Below are positions 34,823-42,812 of a DNA stretch of 60,869 nt, one piece after another (position 1 is the first letter of the stretch; each line of letters starts with the position of its first letter). Position numbers and translations under genes: made by a program. The DNA is from Agrococcus sp. HG114 (GTDB lineage: Bacteria; Actinomycetota; Actinomycetes; Actinomycetales; Microbacteriaceae), in assembly GCF_024723325.1 (NCBI RefSeq), contig NZ_JANQCH010000002.1, forward strand, positions 1-60,869. Reading direction: 5' to 3'. Below the pieces are notes generated by a model. It did not search any database. It saw nothing but the letters and a program-made list of their open reading frames with translations, and had not been told where the DNA came from.

Positions 34823-35628
34823 TCCGCGCGAGGCTCGTGCGGCGACGGCAGCACGGGCGCCGCGGTCGGCCGCTTCGGGGAGATCGCGTCGCCCGACGAC
34901 TGGCCGCGCAGGCGCCGCAGCACCCACGGCGCGAGGTGCTCGCGCGCCCAGTGCAGGTCGTCGAGGCGCATGCGCTGCCACGTGCGCACGGGGAGCGGCT
35001 CGGGCTCCATCGGCGTGAGGTCGTGCCGCACGCCGAGCGCGTCGAGCACGAGGATCGCGATCGCGTGGTGCCCGTAGGCGGAGAAGTGGAGGCGGTCGGG
35101 GGCCCACATCTGCGGCTGCTGCAGGTGGCGCGCCGACCACATGTCGGCGACGATCGCGCCGTGCTTCGCCGCGACGCCGTGGAGGTTCGAGTTGTAGATG
35201 CCGACCCGGCCGCGGATCGAGCGCAGCACGGGGGTCATCGCGATGTCGGGGCCGTTGAAGAGCACGACCTCCGCGCCGGTCGCCCGGAGTCGCCCGACGA
35301 CCGCGTCGAGCTTCGCCGCGAGCACGTCCGGGTCGCCGCCGGGGCGGATGAGGTCGTTGCCGCCCGCCGAGATCGTGACGAGGTCGGGCTCGAGCGCGAC
35401 CGCGGGCTCGAGCTGCTCGTCGATGATCTGCTGCAGCAGCCGCCCGCGGATCGCGAGGTTCGCGTACTGGAAGTCGTGCCGCGTGCGCGCGAGCTCCTCG
35501 GCGACCCGGTCGGCCCAGCCCCGCACGCCGTTGGGCAGGCCCGGCTCCTCGTCGCCGACGCCCTCGGTGAAGCTGTCGCCGAGCGCGACGTATCGGGTGA
35601 AGGGATGCTCGAGGCCGGGGTGCTGCAT
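34819..35628 (-). CDS. SGNH/GDSL-family hydrolase
   Basis: 269-aa SGNH hydrolase (esterase/lipase fold). Block I is ALGDSFTEG with the nucleophile serine, the oxyanion glycine is in AIRGR, block III is GGNDL, and block V is DRLHFSAYGH. It has no signal peptide, so it is probably cytoplasmic. The substrate is unknown. The bases before the ATG read CAGGAT then GGAGGC, so this gene has either a leaderless-type promoter or a close ribosome site. It is convergent with the carboxypeptidase and divergent from dinB. Confidence 0.9.
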   Translation of the reverse strand: MQHPGLEHPFTRYVALGDSFTEGVGDEEPGLPNGVRGWADRVAEELARTRHDFQYANLAIRGRLLQQIIDEQLEPAVALEPDLVTISAGGNDLIRPGGDPDVLAAKLDAVVGRLRATGAEVVLFNGPDIAMTPVLRSIRGRVGIYNSNLHGVAAKHGAIVADMWSARHLQQPQMWAPDRLHFSAYGHHAIAILVLDALGVRHDLTPMEPEPLPVRTWQRMRLDDLHWAREHLAPWVLRRLRGQSSGDAISPKRPTAAPVLPSPHEPRAD

Positions 35629-35634
35629 GCCTCC

Positions 35635-35640
35635 ATCCTG
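35635..35640 (-). promoter_or_regulatory. possible -10 element, SGNH hydrolase
   Basis: CAGGAT on the minus strand, with a 6-nt spacer to the ATG. It deviates from TANNNT at the first base. Confidence 0.35.
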
Positions 35641-35672
35641 CCGTGCCCCGCGGCGATGTCGGCCCCGCGTGG

Positions 35673-35678
35673 GACGAT
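35673..35678 (+). promoter_or_regulatory. possible -10 element, dinB
   Basis: GACGAT with a 6-nt spacer to GTG. It keeps only the A at position 2 and the final T of the consensus. Confidence 0.3.
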
Positions 35679-35684
35679 GGAGCC

Positions 35685-36929
35685 GTGAGCAAGCAGGACG
35701 GCTCGAACCGGCTCGTCTCGGGGCCGGAGGTGGACGATGCGACCGCGACGATCCTGCACGTCGACCTCGACGCGTTCTTCGCGTCCGCGTCGCTGCTCGC
35801 GCGGCCCGACCTCGTCGGCCTGCCGGTCGTGATCGGACACGAGTCCTCCCGGTCGGTCGTCACCGCCGCGACCTACGAGGCGCGCAGGTACGGCGTGCAC
35901 TCCGCGATGCCGATGGGCAGGGCCATGCGCCTGTGCCCGAGCGCCATCGTGCTCGAGCCGGACTTCCACCTCTACTCGCGGCTGTCGAAGCAGGTGATGG
36001 CGATCCTCAACGACGTCTCGCCCGACGTCGAGCGGCTCGGCATCGACGAGGCGTTCGTCGGCATCGCGGGGGTCCGGCGCCTCTCCGGCGGCGCGAACCG
36101 CATCGGGCCCGCCCTGCGCGCGCGCATCCGCGAGGAGACCGGGCTCGTCGCGTCGGTCGGGGCGGCGGGCACCAAGCACGTCGCGAAGCTCGCGTCGTCG
36201 CGCGCGAAGCCCGACGGCCTGCTCGTGGTGCCCGACGAGCACGTGCTCGACTTCCTCCACCCGCAGCCCGCGAGCGCGATCTGGGGCGTCGGGCCGAAGC
36301 AGCAGGAGCGGCTCGCGCGCTACGGCCTGCGCACCGTCGGCGATGTCGCGCGCACGCCGCTCGAGCGGCTCGAGGCGTGGTTCGGCGAGGCGACCGGGCG
36401 CCACCTGCACGAGCTCGCGTGGGGCCGCGACCCGCGCGAGGTGCGCGAGCGCGGGCACGAGAAGACCTTCGGCCACAACCACACCTTCTTCCGCGACGTC
36501 ACGGAGCGGAGCGAGCTGCACGGCGAGGTCCTGCGGCTCGCGACGGGCGTGGGACGACGGCTGCGCGACGCCGGCGTGCAGGCGCGCACGGTGACGCTCA
36601 CGGTCCGCTTCCACGACTTCCGCACCATCACCAGGTCGAGGACCCTCCCGGAGGCGACCGATGTCACGCGCGTGCTCGTCGAGACCGCGTGGTCGCTGCT
36701 CGACGCCCTCGGGGAGCTGCCGCCCGTGCGGCTCCTGGGCGTGCGCGCGAGCTCCGTCCAGGACGCGGCGGACCACGGGCTGCTGTGGGACGACACCGAG
36801 ACGTGGGGGAGCGCGGAGCGCGCGATGGACGCGGTGCACGACCGGTTCGGCGCCGCGGCCGTCGCGCCCGCGAGCATGCTGCGGCGTGAGCGCAAGCGCG
36901 ACGACACCGGGCCCTCCGGCGGCGACTGA
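35685..36929 (+). CDS. dinB: DNA polymerase IV (Y-family)
   Basis: 414-aa error-prone translesion polymerase. The first acidic motif is HVDLDAFFASAS, where most DinB proteins read SVE after the FA; the catalytic pair is in RLGIDEAFVGI. Thumb helix-hairpin-helix WGVGPKQQERLARYG and the little-finger domain follow. It lacks a C-terminal clamp-binding box obvious by eye; the tail is RERKRDDTG. The GTG start is chosen over an upstream ATG because the added residues are not DinB-like. It is followed 7 nt later by a kinase-like gene. Confidence 0.92.
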   Translation: MSKQDGSNRLVSGPEVDDATATILHVDLDAFFASASLLARPDLVGLPVVIGHESSRSVVTAATYEARRYGVHSAMPMGRAMRLCPSAIVLEPDFHLYSRLSKQVMAILNDVSPDVERLGIDEAFVGIAGVRRLSGGANRIGPALRARIREETGLVASVGAAGTKHVAKLASSRAKPDGLLVVPDEHVLDFLHPQPASAIWGVGPKQQERLARYGLRTVGDVARTPLERLEAWFGEATGRHLHELAWGRDPREVRERGHEKTFGHNHTFFRDVTERSELHGEVLRLATGVGRRLRDAGVQARTVTLTVRFHDFRTITRSRTLPEATDVTRVLVETAWSLLDALGELPPVRLLGVRASSVQDAADHGLLWDDTETWGSAERAMDAVHDRFGAAAVAPASMLRRERKRDDTGPSGGD

Positions 36930-36936
36930 GCCCGCC

Positions 36937-37815
36937 GTGACCGAGCTGCCTGCGCCGCCGCGCATCGACGAGGCGCTCGTGCGCTCGCTCCTCGCCGACC
37001 AGTTCCCCGCATGGGCGGGCCTGCCCGTCCGCGCCGTGCGTCCCGGCGGCAACGACCACCGCGCCTTCCGGCTCGGGGATGCGCTCGCGGTCCGGCTCCC
37101 GAGCGCACCCGGGTACGTGCCGCAGGTCGCGAAGGAGCAGGCATGGCTGCCGCGCCTCGCGCAATCGGTGCCCCTGCCGATCCCGAGGGTGGTCGGCCAC
37201 GGACTCCCGTCCGAGCGCTTCCCCGCGCCGTGGTCGGTGCTCGAGTGGCTCGAGGGGGAGCCGGCCTCGGCCGCGCGCATCGACGACGACTCGCGGTTCG
37301 CCGCCGACGTCGCGGGGTTCCTCGTGGCGCTGCGCGGCGCCGACACGGCCGGTGCGCCGCCGCCGGGGCCGCACAGCGCGTTCCGCGGCGCGCCCGTGGC
37401 GCACTGGGACGACGAGGTGCGCGACCTGCTCGCCCGCGTCGACGGCCATGAGCGCGACCGAGCGGCCGGGATCTGGCGCGACGCCCTCGCTGCGGCGGCT
37501 CCGTTCGCGGCTGCCTGGTTCCACGGCGACGTCGCGCTCGACAACCTGCTGGTGCGCGACGGCCGGCTGGCGGCCGTGATCGACTTCGGCTGCGCCGGCG
37601 TCGGCGACACCGCGTGCGACACCGTGCTGCTCTGGACGCGGCTCGAGGGCGCCGCGGCCGACGTCTACCGGCGCGAGCTCGCGCTCGATGAGGCGACGTG
37701 GGCGCGCGGCCGCGGCTGGGCGCTCTGGAAGGCGCTCATCCTGCTCGGCAACCGCCCCGCGGCGCAGGTCGCGCTCGGGCGCCGGACGCTCCGGGCGCTG
37801 CTCGATGCGCGCTGA
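36937..37815 (+). CDS. aminoglycoside phosphotransferase-family kinase
   Basis: 292-aa APH/choline kinase fold. The N-lobe carries GGNDHRAFRLG and LAVRLPS with the ATP-site lysine position replaced by Arg. The catalytic Brenner loop is HGDVALDNLLV, and the metal motif is VIDFGCAGVGD. This family includes macrolide and aminoglycoside kinases but also many metabolite kinases; substrate is unassigned and resistance should not be assumed. The GTG start lies 7 nt after dinB, probably in one transcript. Confidence 0.85.
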   Translation: MTELPAPPRIDEALVRSLLADQFPAWAGLPVRAVRPGGNDHRAFRLGDALAVRLPSAPGYVPQVAKEQAWLPRLAQSVPLPIPRVVGHGLPSERFPAPWSVLEWLEGEPASAARIDDDSRFAADVAGFLVALRGADTAGAPPPGPHSAFRGAPVAHWDDEVRDLLARVDGHERDRAAGIWRDALAAAAPFAAAWFHGDVALDNLLVRDGRLAAVIDFGCAGVGDTACDTVLLWTRLEGAAADVYRRELALDEATWARGRGWALWKALILLGNRPAAQVALGRRTLRALLDAR

Positions 37816-37818
37816 GGC

Positions 37819-38061
37819 TCAGCGGCGCCCGAGCCAGCGCTCGAGCGGGATCGAGCCGCGCTGATCGGGCGTGAGCACCCACAGCACGAGGTACAGGCCC
37901 CAGCCCACCACGGGCAGGAGGAACAGCACGAGCGTCACGAGCCGCACGATCCACACGTTGATGCCGGTCCTGGCGGAGATGCCGCCGCAGATGCCGGCGA
38001 GCAGGCGCTGGGGGCCGCGGCGGAAGCCCGCACGGCGGATGGAGTCGAAGAAGGAGGCCAT
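37819..38061 (-). CDS. PspC-domain membrane protein
   Basis: 80-aa protein consisting of one PspC domain. GPQRLLAGICGGISARTG precedes a hydrophobic helix of about 30 residues (VWIVRLVTLVLFLLPVVGWG, continuing). It is linked to envelope stress in other bacteria; no pspA or sensor gene lies near. A TACCGT -10 lies 7 nt before the ATG. It is convergent with the kinase gene across 3 bp. Confidence 0.9.
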   Translation of the reverse strand: MASFFDSIRRAGFRRGPQRLLAGICGGISARTGINVWIVRLVTLVLFLLPVVGWGLYLVLWVLTPDQRGSIPLERWLGRR

Positions 38062-38068
38062 GCCGCAC

Positions 38069-38074
38069 ACGGTA
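38069..38074 (-). promoter_or_regulatory. -10 element, PspC protein (leaderless)
   Basis: TACCGT on the minus strand, with a 7-nt spacer to the ATG. Confidence 0.55.
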
Positions 38075-38102
38075 GCCGCACGCGGCTGGAGAGGGAACGG
38101 GA

Positions 38103-38132
38103 AGAGGCCCGGAGCTGGAGCTCCGGGCCTCT
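38103..38132 (-). terminator. terminator of tRNA-Leu
   Basis: Perfect 13-bp stem (38103-38115 with 38120-38132) and the loop TGGA. It starts four bases after the 3' end of the tRNA, in the direction of its transcription. Confidence 0.85.
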
Positions 38133-38136
38133 CTCG

Positions 38137-38222
38137 TGCGCGAGGGGGGACTTGAACCCCCACGCCCTAATACGGGCACTAGCACCTCAAGCTAGCGCGT
38201 CTGCCAATTCCGCCACCCGCGC
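38137..38222 (-). tRNA. tRNA-Leu (anticodon GAG)
   Basis: 86-nt class II tRNA on the minus strand. The acceptor stem GCGCGGG pairs with CTCGCGC, and the discriminator is A. The anticodon stem CTAGC/GCTAG encloses the loop TTGAGGT, giving the GAG anticodon. A long variable arm (GCCCGTATTAGGGC) marks it as leucine, and the T arm is GGGGGTTCAAGTCCCCC. CCA is not encoded, as usual in actinobacteria. It is a single gene with its own promoter and terminator. Confidence 0.97.
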
Positions 38223-38256
38223 AGAGTGTCGGTTTCCCTTGCAGGACCGAGAAACG

Positions 38257-38262
38257 ACTCTA
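38257..38262 (-). promoter_or_regulatory. -10 element, tRNA-Leu
   Basis: TAGAGT on the minus strand, 34 nt upstream of the mature tRNA 5' end. Confidence 0.6.
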
Positions 38263-38323
38263 GCACGCTCCGCGGACCTCCGATGACCACCCCGGGCGCG
38301 GCGGGCGAGCAGCGCGAGGAGGC

Positions 38324-38329
38324 TAGCCT
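38324..38329 (+). promoter_or_regulatory. -10 element, M20 peptidase (leaderless)
   Basis: TAGCCT with a 6-nt spacer to GTG. Confidence 0.6.
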
Positions 38330-38335
38330 TGGCTG

Positions 38336-39628
38336 GTGACCGAAGGCCTCTCCCGCACCGTGCAGCTCGCCAGGGACCTCATCCGCATCGACACCCAGAA
38401 CTGGGGCGGGGGCCGCGCGACCGGTGAGGCGGATGCGGCGGCCTACGTGACCGCGGTGCTCGCGTCCATGGGCGTGGAGAGCCAGACCTTCGAGTCCGCA
38501 CCCGGCCGGGCGAGCGTCGTCGCGCGCATCGAGGGGGAGGACCCGTCGCTGCCGCTCCTCGTCGTGCACGGCCACCTCGACGTGGTGCCCGCGGATGCGG
38601 CGGAGTGGAGCGTCGACCCCTTCGCGGGCGAGATCCGCGACGGGCTGCTCTGGGGACGCGGCGCGGTCGACATGAAGCAGATGGACGCGATGATCCTCGC
38701 CGCGCTCGAGCGCATCCTCACGAGCGGCCGCAGGCCCCGTCGCGGCCTCGTCGTCGCGTTCTTCGCCGACGAGGAGGCGGGCGGCGCCTACGGCGCGCAG
38801 TGGCTCGTGCGCACCCACCCCGAGCTGTTCGCCGGGGCGACGGAGGCGATCAGCGAGGTCGGCGGCTACTCGATCGAGGTCGCCGGCACGCGCGCCTACC
38901 TGCTGCAGACGGGGGAGAAGGCCCTGCAGTGGATCCTGCTGCGCGCGCGCGGCACCGCCGCCCACGGCTCCCAGCACATGCGCGACAACGCCGTGACGAA
39001 GCTCGCGGCCGCCGTCGCGGCGGTCGGCGCGCACGAGTTCCCCGTCGAGCTCACCGACACGACGCGCGAGCTCGTCGCCCGCATCGCAGACCTCCTCGGC
39101 GTCGACGACGACGATCCCGACGCGGTCGCCGAGCGCACCGGCACCGTCTCGCGGTTCCTGCGCTCGAGCCTGCGCCACACCGCGAACCCGACGATGCTCG
39201 AGGCGGGCTACAAGCACAACGTCATCCCCTCGGTCGCCGAGGCGCGCATCGACGTGCGCCCGCTGCCCGGGCGGGAGCGGGAGGCGATCGACGCGATCCG
39301 CGCGCTCGTGGGCGACGACATCGAGGTCGAGCTCGTGCACGGCGACGTCGGCATCGAGCACCCGTTCGGCGGCGCGCTCGTCGAGGCGATGGCCGCGTCG
39401 CTCGGCCGCTTCGACCCCGACGCGCCCGTGCTGCCGTACATGCTCTCCGGGGGCACCGACAACAAGTCGCTCTCGGAGCTCGGCATCGCCGGCTACGGCT
39501 TCGCGCCGCTGCGGCTCTCGCCCGACCTCGACTTCGCCGCGATGTTCCACGGCGTCGACGAGCGGGTGCCGCTCGACGCGCTGGACTTCGGCACCGACGT
39601 GCTCGAAGACCTGCTGCTGACGTACTGA
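38336..39628 (+). CDS. M20-family metallopeptidase
   Basis: 430-aa di-zinc peptidase/amidohydrolase of the ArgE/DapE/CPG2 group. Zinc ligands are H in VVHGHLDVV, D in GRGAVDMK, the glutamates of ADEEAGG, and H in FHGVDERV near the C-terminus. A lid dimerisation domain lies around 190-310. The mycobacterial homologue beside uppP is called DapE2, but the true substrate is uncertain and DapE activity should not be assumed. It is predicted leaderless from GTG. It is the first gene of a run with uppP and mshC. Confidence 0.9.
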   Translation: MTEGLSRTVQLARDLIRIDTQNWGGGRATGEADAAAYVTAVLASMGVESQTFESAPGRASVVARIEGEDPSLPLLVVHGHLDVVPADAAEWSVDPFAGEIRDGLLWGRGAVDMKQMDAMILAALERILTSGRRPRRGLVVAFFADEEAGGAYGAQWLVRTHPELFAGATEAISEVGGYSIEVAGTRAYLLQTGEKALQWILLRARGTAAHGSQHMRDNAVTKLAAAVAAVGAHEFPVELTDTTRELVARIADLLGVDDDDPDAVAERTGTVSRFLRSSLRHTANPTMLEAGYKHNVIPSVAEARIDVRPLPGREREAIDAIRALVGDDIEVELVHGDVGIEHPFGGALVEAMAASLGRFDPDAPVLPYMLSGGTDNKSLSELGIAGYGFAPLRLSPDLDFAAMFHGVDERVPLDALDFGTDVLEDLLLTY

Positions 39629-39653
39629 CCTCCCGCCTACCGACCAGGGGACC

Positions 39654-40487
39654 ATGGACTGGCTGATCGCGATCGTGCTCGGAGCGCTGCAGGGCGCCAC
39701 CGAGTTCCTGCCCATCTCGTCGAGCGCGCACCTGCGCATCGCGGGCGAGCTGCTGCCGGGAGCGGAGGACCCGGGCGCGACGTTCACCGCGATCACCCAG
39801 ATCGGCACCGAGCTCGCGGTCGTCCTCTTCTTCTGGCGCGACATCTCGCGCATCATCGGCAAGTGGTTCGGCTCCTTCACCGGCAGGGTCGGGAAGTACG
39901 ACCCCGACGTGAAGATGGGCTGGCTCGTGATCATCGGCACCGTGCCGATCGCGATCGCCGGCGTCGTCGCGCAGGACCTCATCCGCGATCAGTGGCGCAG
40001 CCTGTGGATCACCGCGACCGTGCTCATCGCCTTCGGCATCGTCCTCGGCCTCGCCGACATGCTCGGCCGCCGCGTCAAGACGCTCGAGACGACGACCTAC
40101 CCCGACGGCATCCTCATCGGCCTCGCCCAGATGCTCGCGCTCATCCCCGGCGTCTCCCGCTCGGGCGCGACGACGAGCATGGGCCGCGCCCTCGGCTACG
40201 AGCGGCCCGCGGCCGCGAAGTACGCCTTCTTCCTCGCGGTGCCGGCCGTGTTCGGCGCGGGCTTCTACGAGACCGCGCAGGCGATCGCCGAGCCGTCGTC
40301 GGTCGGGCTCGGCTGGGGCCCGACGATCGCGGCGACGGTCGTGGCGTTCGTCGTGGGCCTCGCGGTCATCAAGTTCCTGATGGACTGGATCTCGCGGCGC
40401 AGCTTCCTGCCGTTCGTGCTCTACCGGATCGCGCTCGGCGCCGCGCTCCTCATCGCCCTCTCCGCCGGCTGGATCGAGGCCCTCTGA
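39654..40487 (+). CDS. uppP: undecaprenyl-diphosphatase
   Basis: 277-aa BacA/UppP integral membrane phosphatase that recycles undecaprenyl pyrophosphate for peptidoglycan synthesis; loss or gain alters bacitracin sensitivity in other bacteria. The family signatures LQGATEFLPISSSAH (near 12-26) and LIPGVSRSGATTSMGR are intact. About eight helices are seen. AGGGGA is a weak ribosome site. The stop shares a base with the mshC ATG (TGATG). Confidence 0.95.
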   Translation: MDWLIAIVLGALQGATEFLPISSSAHLRIAGELLPGAEDPGATFTAITQIGTELAVVLFFWRDISRIIGKWFGSFTGRVGKYDPDVKMGWLVIIGTVPIAIAGVVAQDLIRDQWRSLWITATVLIAFGIVLGLADMLGRRVKTLETTTYPDGILIGLAQMLALIPGVSRSGATTSMGRALGYERPAAAKYAFFLAVPAVFGAGFYETAQAIAEPSSVGLGWGPTIAATVVAFVVGLAVIKFLMDWISRRSFLPFVLYRIALGAALLIALSAGWIEAL

Positions 40488-41752
40488 TGCGGTCGTGGGA
40501 GCGTCCCGCGGTGCCCTCGCTCGCCGCGCTCGGGCACGGCACGGCCGAGCGGCCGAGCGTGCACGACGTGCGCCGCGACGGCCGTGCCGTCCTGCCGACG
40601 GGGCCCGTCGCATCCATGTACACGTGCGGCATCACCCCCTACGACGCGACGCACCTCGGCCACGCGTTCACCTACCTCGCCTTCGACACGCTCACGCGCG
40701 TGTGGCTCGACGCGGGACTCGAGGTGCGCACGGCGATGAACTCGACCGACGTCGACGACCCGCTCCTCGAGCGCGCCGCGCGCGACGGGGTCGACTGGCG
40801 CGAGCTCGCGCAGTCGCAGCAGCAGCTCTTCCGCGACGACATGGCGGCGCTGCGCATCCTCCCGCCCGACTCGTGGGTCGCCGTCACCGAGCGGATCGCG
40901 CCGATCGCCGACGCGGTGCGGCGGATGCTCGACACCGGCGACGCGTACGCGCTGCCGGTCGAGGGCGACGAGGGCCGCGTCGACGTGCTCTTCGACACCA
41001 CGCGGCAGCGGCAGTTCCGCATGGGCGCCGGCAGCCGCACCGACGACGCCGAGATGCTCGAGCTCACGCGCGAGTTCGGCGGCGACCCCGACCGGCCGGG
41101 CAAGCGCTCGCCGCTCGACCCGCTGCTGTGGCGCGCCGAGCGGCCGGGGGAGCCCGCGTGGGAGTCGCCGCTCGGGCGCGGCCGCCCCGGCTGGCACGTC
41201 GAGTGCACGGTCATCGCGATGGCCGAGCTCGGCGCCCCGTTCACGGTCGCGGCCGGCGGGCGCGACCTGCGCTTCCCGCACCAGGAGATGCAGGGCCACC
41301 ACGCGCTCGCGCTCGGCGCTCCCATGTTCAGCGAGGCGCGGCTCAACGCCGGGCTCGTCGCCTTCGAGGGCGAGAAGATGTCGAAGTCGCGGGGCAACCT
41401 CGTGCTGGTCTCGCGGCTGCGGGAGCAGGGCGCGCGCCCCGCGGCGCTGCGGCTCGCGCTCCTCGACCACCACTGGCGCGAGGACTGGGAGTGGACGGCG
41501 CCGCAGCTCGCTCGCGCCGAGGCTCGGCTCGACCGCTGGCTCGCGTGGGCGGCGACGCCCCCGGACGACCCGTCGCTCGACGACAGCGTCGTGCCGTGGC
41601 TGCGGGTCACGCTCCACGACGACCTCAACACGCCGGCCGCCCTGCAGGCCGTCGACGCGTTCATCGAGCGCGCCCCCGCCGACGAGGGCAGCCTCGCGGC
41701 GATCGACGCGCTGCTCGGCATCGACCTCCGCTCGCGCGCGGTGGAGCTGTAG
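40487..41752 (+). CDS. mshC: mycothiol ligase (L-cysteine:GlcN-Ins ligase)
   Basis: 421-aa MshC, which joins cysteine to 1-D-myo-inosityl-2-amino-2-deoxy-glucopyranoside in mycothiol synthesis. It is a class I synthetase fold: the HIGH-type motif is in TCGITPYDATHLGHA with the zinc cysteine, WHVECTVIA gives another ligand, and KMSKS is in GEKMSKSRGN. It is shorter than cysteinyl-tRNA synthetase and lacks its anticodon domain. Its presence implies mycothiol as the main thiol. It is translated from the uppP stop. Confidence 0.95.
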   Translation: MRSWERPAVPSLAALGHGTAERPSVHDVRRDGRAVLPTGPVASMYTCGITPYDATHLGHAFTYLAFDTLTRVWLDAGLEVRTAMNSTDVDDPLLERAARDGVDWRELAQSQQQLFRDDMAALRILPPDSWVAVTERIAPIADAVRRMLDTGDAYALPVEGDEGRVDVLFDTTRQRQFRMGAGSRTDDAEMLELTREFGGDPDRPGKRSPLDPLLWRAERPGEPAWESPLGRGRPGWHVECTVIAMAELGAPFTVAAGGRDLRFPHQEMQGHHALALGAPMFSEARLNAGLVAFEGEKMSKSRGNLVLVSRLREQGARPAALRLALLDHHWREDWEWTAPQLARAEARLDRWLAWAATPPDDPSLDDSVVPWLRVTLHDDLNTPAALQAVDAFIERAPADEGSLAAIDALLGIDLRSRAVEL

Positions 41753-41766
41753 GCAGCGGCCCGCGC

Positions 41767-41807
41767 AGGCCCGTCCGGGACCCGTCGCCGAGGCCCGTCC
41801 CGGACCC
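41767..41807. repeat. 17-bp direct repeat between convergent mshC and PAC2 genes
   Basis: AGGCCCGTCC-G/C-GGACCC occurs at 41767-41783 and 41791-41807, 24 bp apart. Each copy contains a small palindrome, GTCC-N-GGAC. It may serve as a terminator or be the remnant of a dispersed repeat. Confidence 0.6.
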
Positions 41808-41825
41808 CGGTCGTCGCGCAGCGGC

Positions 41826-42755
41826 TCACACCGGCGGCGCGTCGTCCCCCTCGTCGCGCTGCGGCTCCTGCCGCGGGCGGCGGTTCTGGTCGCGCAGGAA
41901 CCGCTCGAACTCGTGCGCGATCGCCTCGCCCGACGCCTCGGGGCTCTCTGCCGCGTCGCGCTGCTCCTCGAGCTTGCCGATGTACGCGCGCATGTCGTCG
42001 TCGCGCTCGGTGATCTCGTCGATGCCGCGCTCCCACTCGCCCGACTGCTCGGGCAGGTCGCCGAGCGGGATCGTCACGTCGACCATCTCCGAGAGCCGGT
42101 CGAGCAGCGCGATGACCGCTTTCGGCGCGGGGGCGTTGTGCACGTAGTGGGGCACGGATGCCCACAGGGACGCGGTCTGGATGCCCGCGTCCTGCGCGGC
42201 GAGCGAGAGCACCGTCATGATGCCGGTCGGTCCCTCGTACTCGCTCCGCAGCACGCCCAGGCGCGCCTGGAGCTCGGGGCTGTCGCTCGAGATCGACGTC
42301 GCGATCGGCCGCGTGTGCGGCACGTCGGCGAGCATCGCGCCCACGAAGACGATCGCGTCGATCTCGCAGCCGCGCGCGATCTCGAGGAACTCGGCGGCGT
42401 ACGCGGCCCAGTTGCGGCTCGGCTCGGCGCCGACGAGCGCGAACAGCTCCCCCTCGTTGCCCGAGGAGACGTCAAGGCCCGCGTCGGCGGCGAGCGGCTT
42501 CCGCTCCGACGGCCGCGTGGGGGCGTAGGCGATCGTCGACGGCCACTGCAGCGCGCGCGTGCCGTCGTCGAGCGTCCGCACGACCGGGCGGTGCATCGCG
42601 AAGTCGACGTACTCGTCGGGCTCGATCTCGTCGAACGCCTCGAGCTCGCACGCCTCCACGAGCCGCCGCACCGCGGTGCTCGCGGCATCGCCCGCGTCGG
42701 TCCAGCCCTCGAAGGCGACGACCATGATGCGGCCCTCGATCGGTCCTCGCGCCAC
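41826..42755 (-). CDS. PAC2 family protein
   Basis: 309-aa PAC2 protein, named after proteasome assembly chaperone 2; actinobacterial members occur near the proteasome region, but their function is not settled. Segments include MVVAFEGWTDAGDAAS, FVGAMLADVPHTRP and ASLWASVPHYVH. The C-terminal 60 residues are charged and probably helical or disordered. The GTG start (VARGPIEG) is supported by AGGAGG eight bases upstream. It is divergent from the HAD-trmI-FKBP-pafBC block. Confidence 0.92.
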   Translation of the reverse strand: MARGPIEGRIMVVAFEGWTDAGDAASTAVRRLVEACELEAFDEIEPDEYVDFAMHRPVVRTLDDGTRALQWPSTIAYAPTRPSERKPLAADAGLDVSSGNEGELFALVGAEPSRNWAAYAAEFLEIARGCEIDAIVFVGAMLADVPHTRPIATSISSDSPELQARLGVLRSEYEGPTGIMTVLSLAAQDAGIQTASLWASVPHYVHNAPAPKAVIALLDRLSEMVDVTIPLGDLPEQSGEWERGIDEITERDDDMRAYIGKLEEQRDAAESPEASGEAIAHEFERFLRDQNRRPRQEPQRDEGDDAPPV

Positions 42756-42763
42756 GCGTGGCA

Positions 42764-42769
42764 CCTCCT
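42764..42769 (-). promoter_or_regulatory. ribosome binding site deciding the PAC2 GTG start
   Basis: AGGAGG on the minus strand with an 8-nt spacer, one of the few consensus sites among promoter-proximal genes here. Confidence 0.75.
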
Positions 42770-42783
42770 CACGTCGGACGCCC

Positions 42784-42789
42784 ACTCTA
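42784..42789 (-). promoter_or_regulatory. -10 element, PAC2 gene
   Basis: TAGAGT on the minus strand, predicting a leader of about 20 nt that contains the AGGAGG. Confidence 0.55.
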
Positions 42790-42800
42790 GTCTCGCCGAC

Positions 42801-42806
42801 TAGGCT
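42801..42806 (+). promoter_or_regulatory. -10 element, HAD-trmI operon (leaderless)
   Basis: TAGGCT with a 6-nt spacer to GTG. It is 11 bp from the opposing PAC2 -10. Confidence 0.65.
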
Positions 42807-42812
42807 GGCGCG

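Noticed and set aside
35643-35645. Alternative ATG start for dinB
   Set aside because: The extra fourteen residues are not DinB-like and overlap the probable promoter; the GTG at 35685 fits better.
36937-37815. Antibiotic-resistance gene (aminoglycoside phosphotransferase)
   Set aside because: Only the general kinase fold is visible; the neighbourhood is chromosomal housekeeping, with no mobility signs.
38137-38222. tRNA gene as a phage attachment site
   Set aside because: No integrase gene, no duplicated tRNA 3' end and no foreign-looking block lie beside it.
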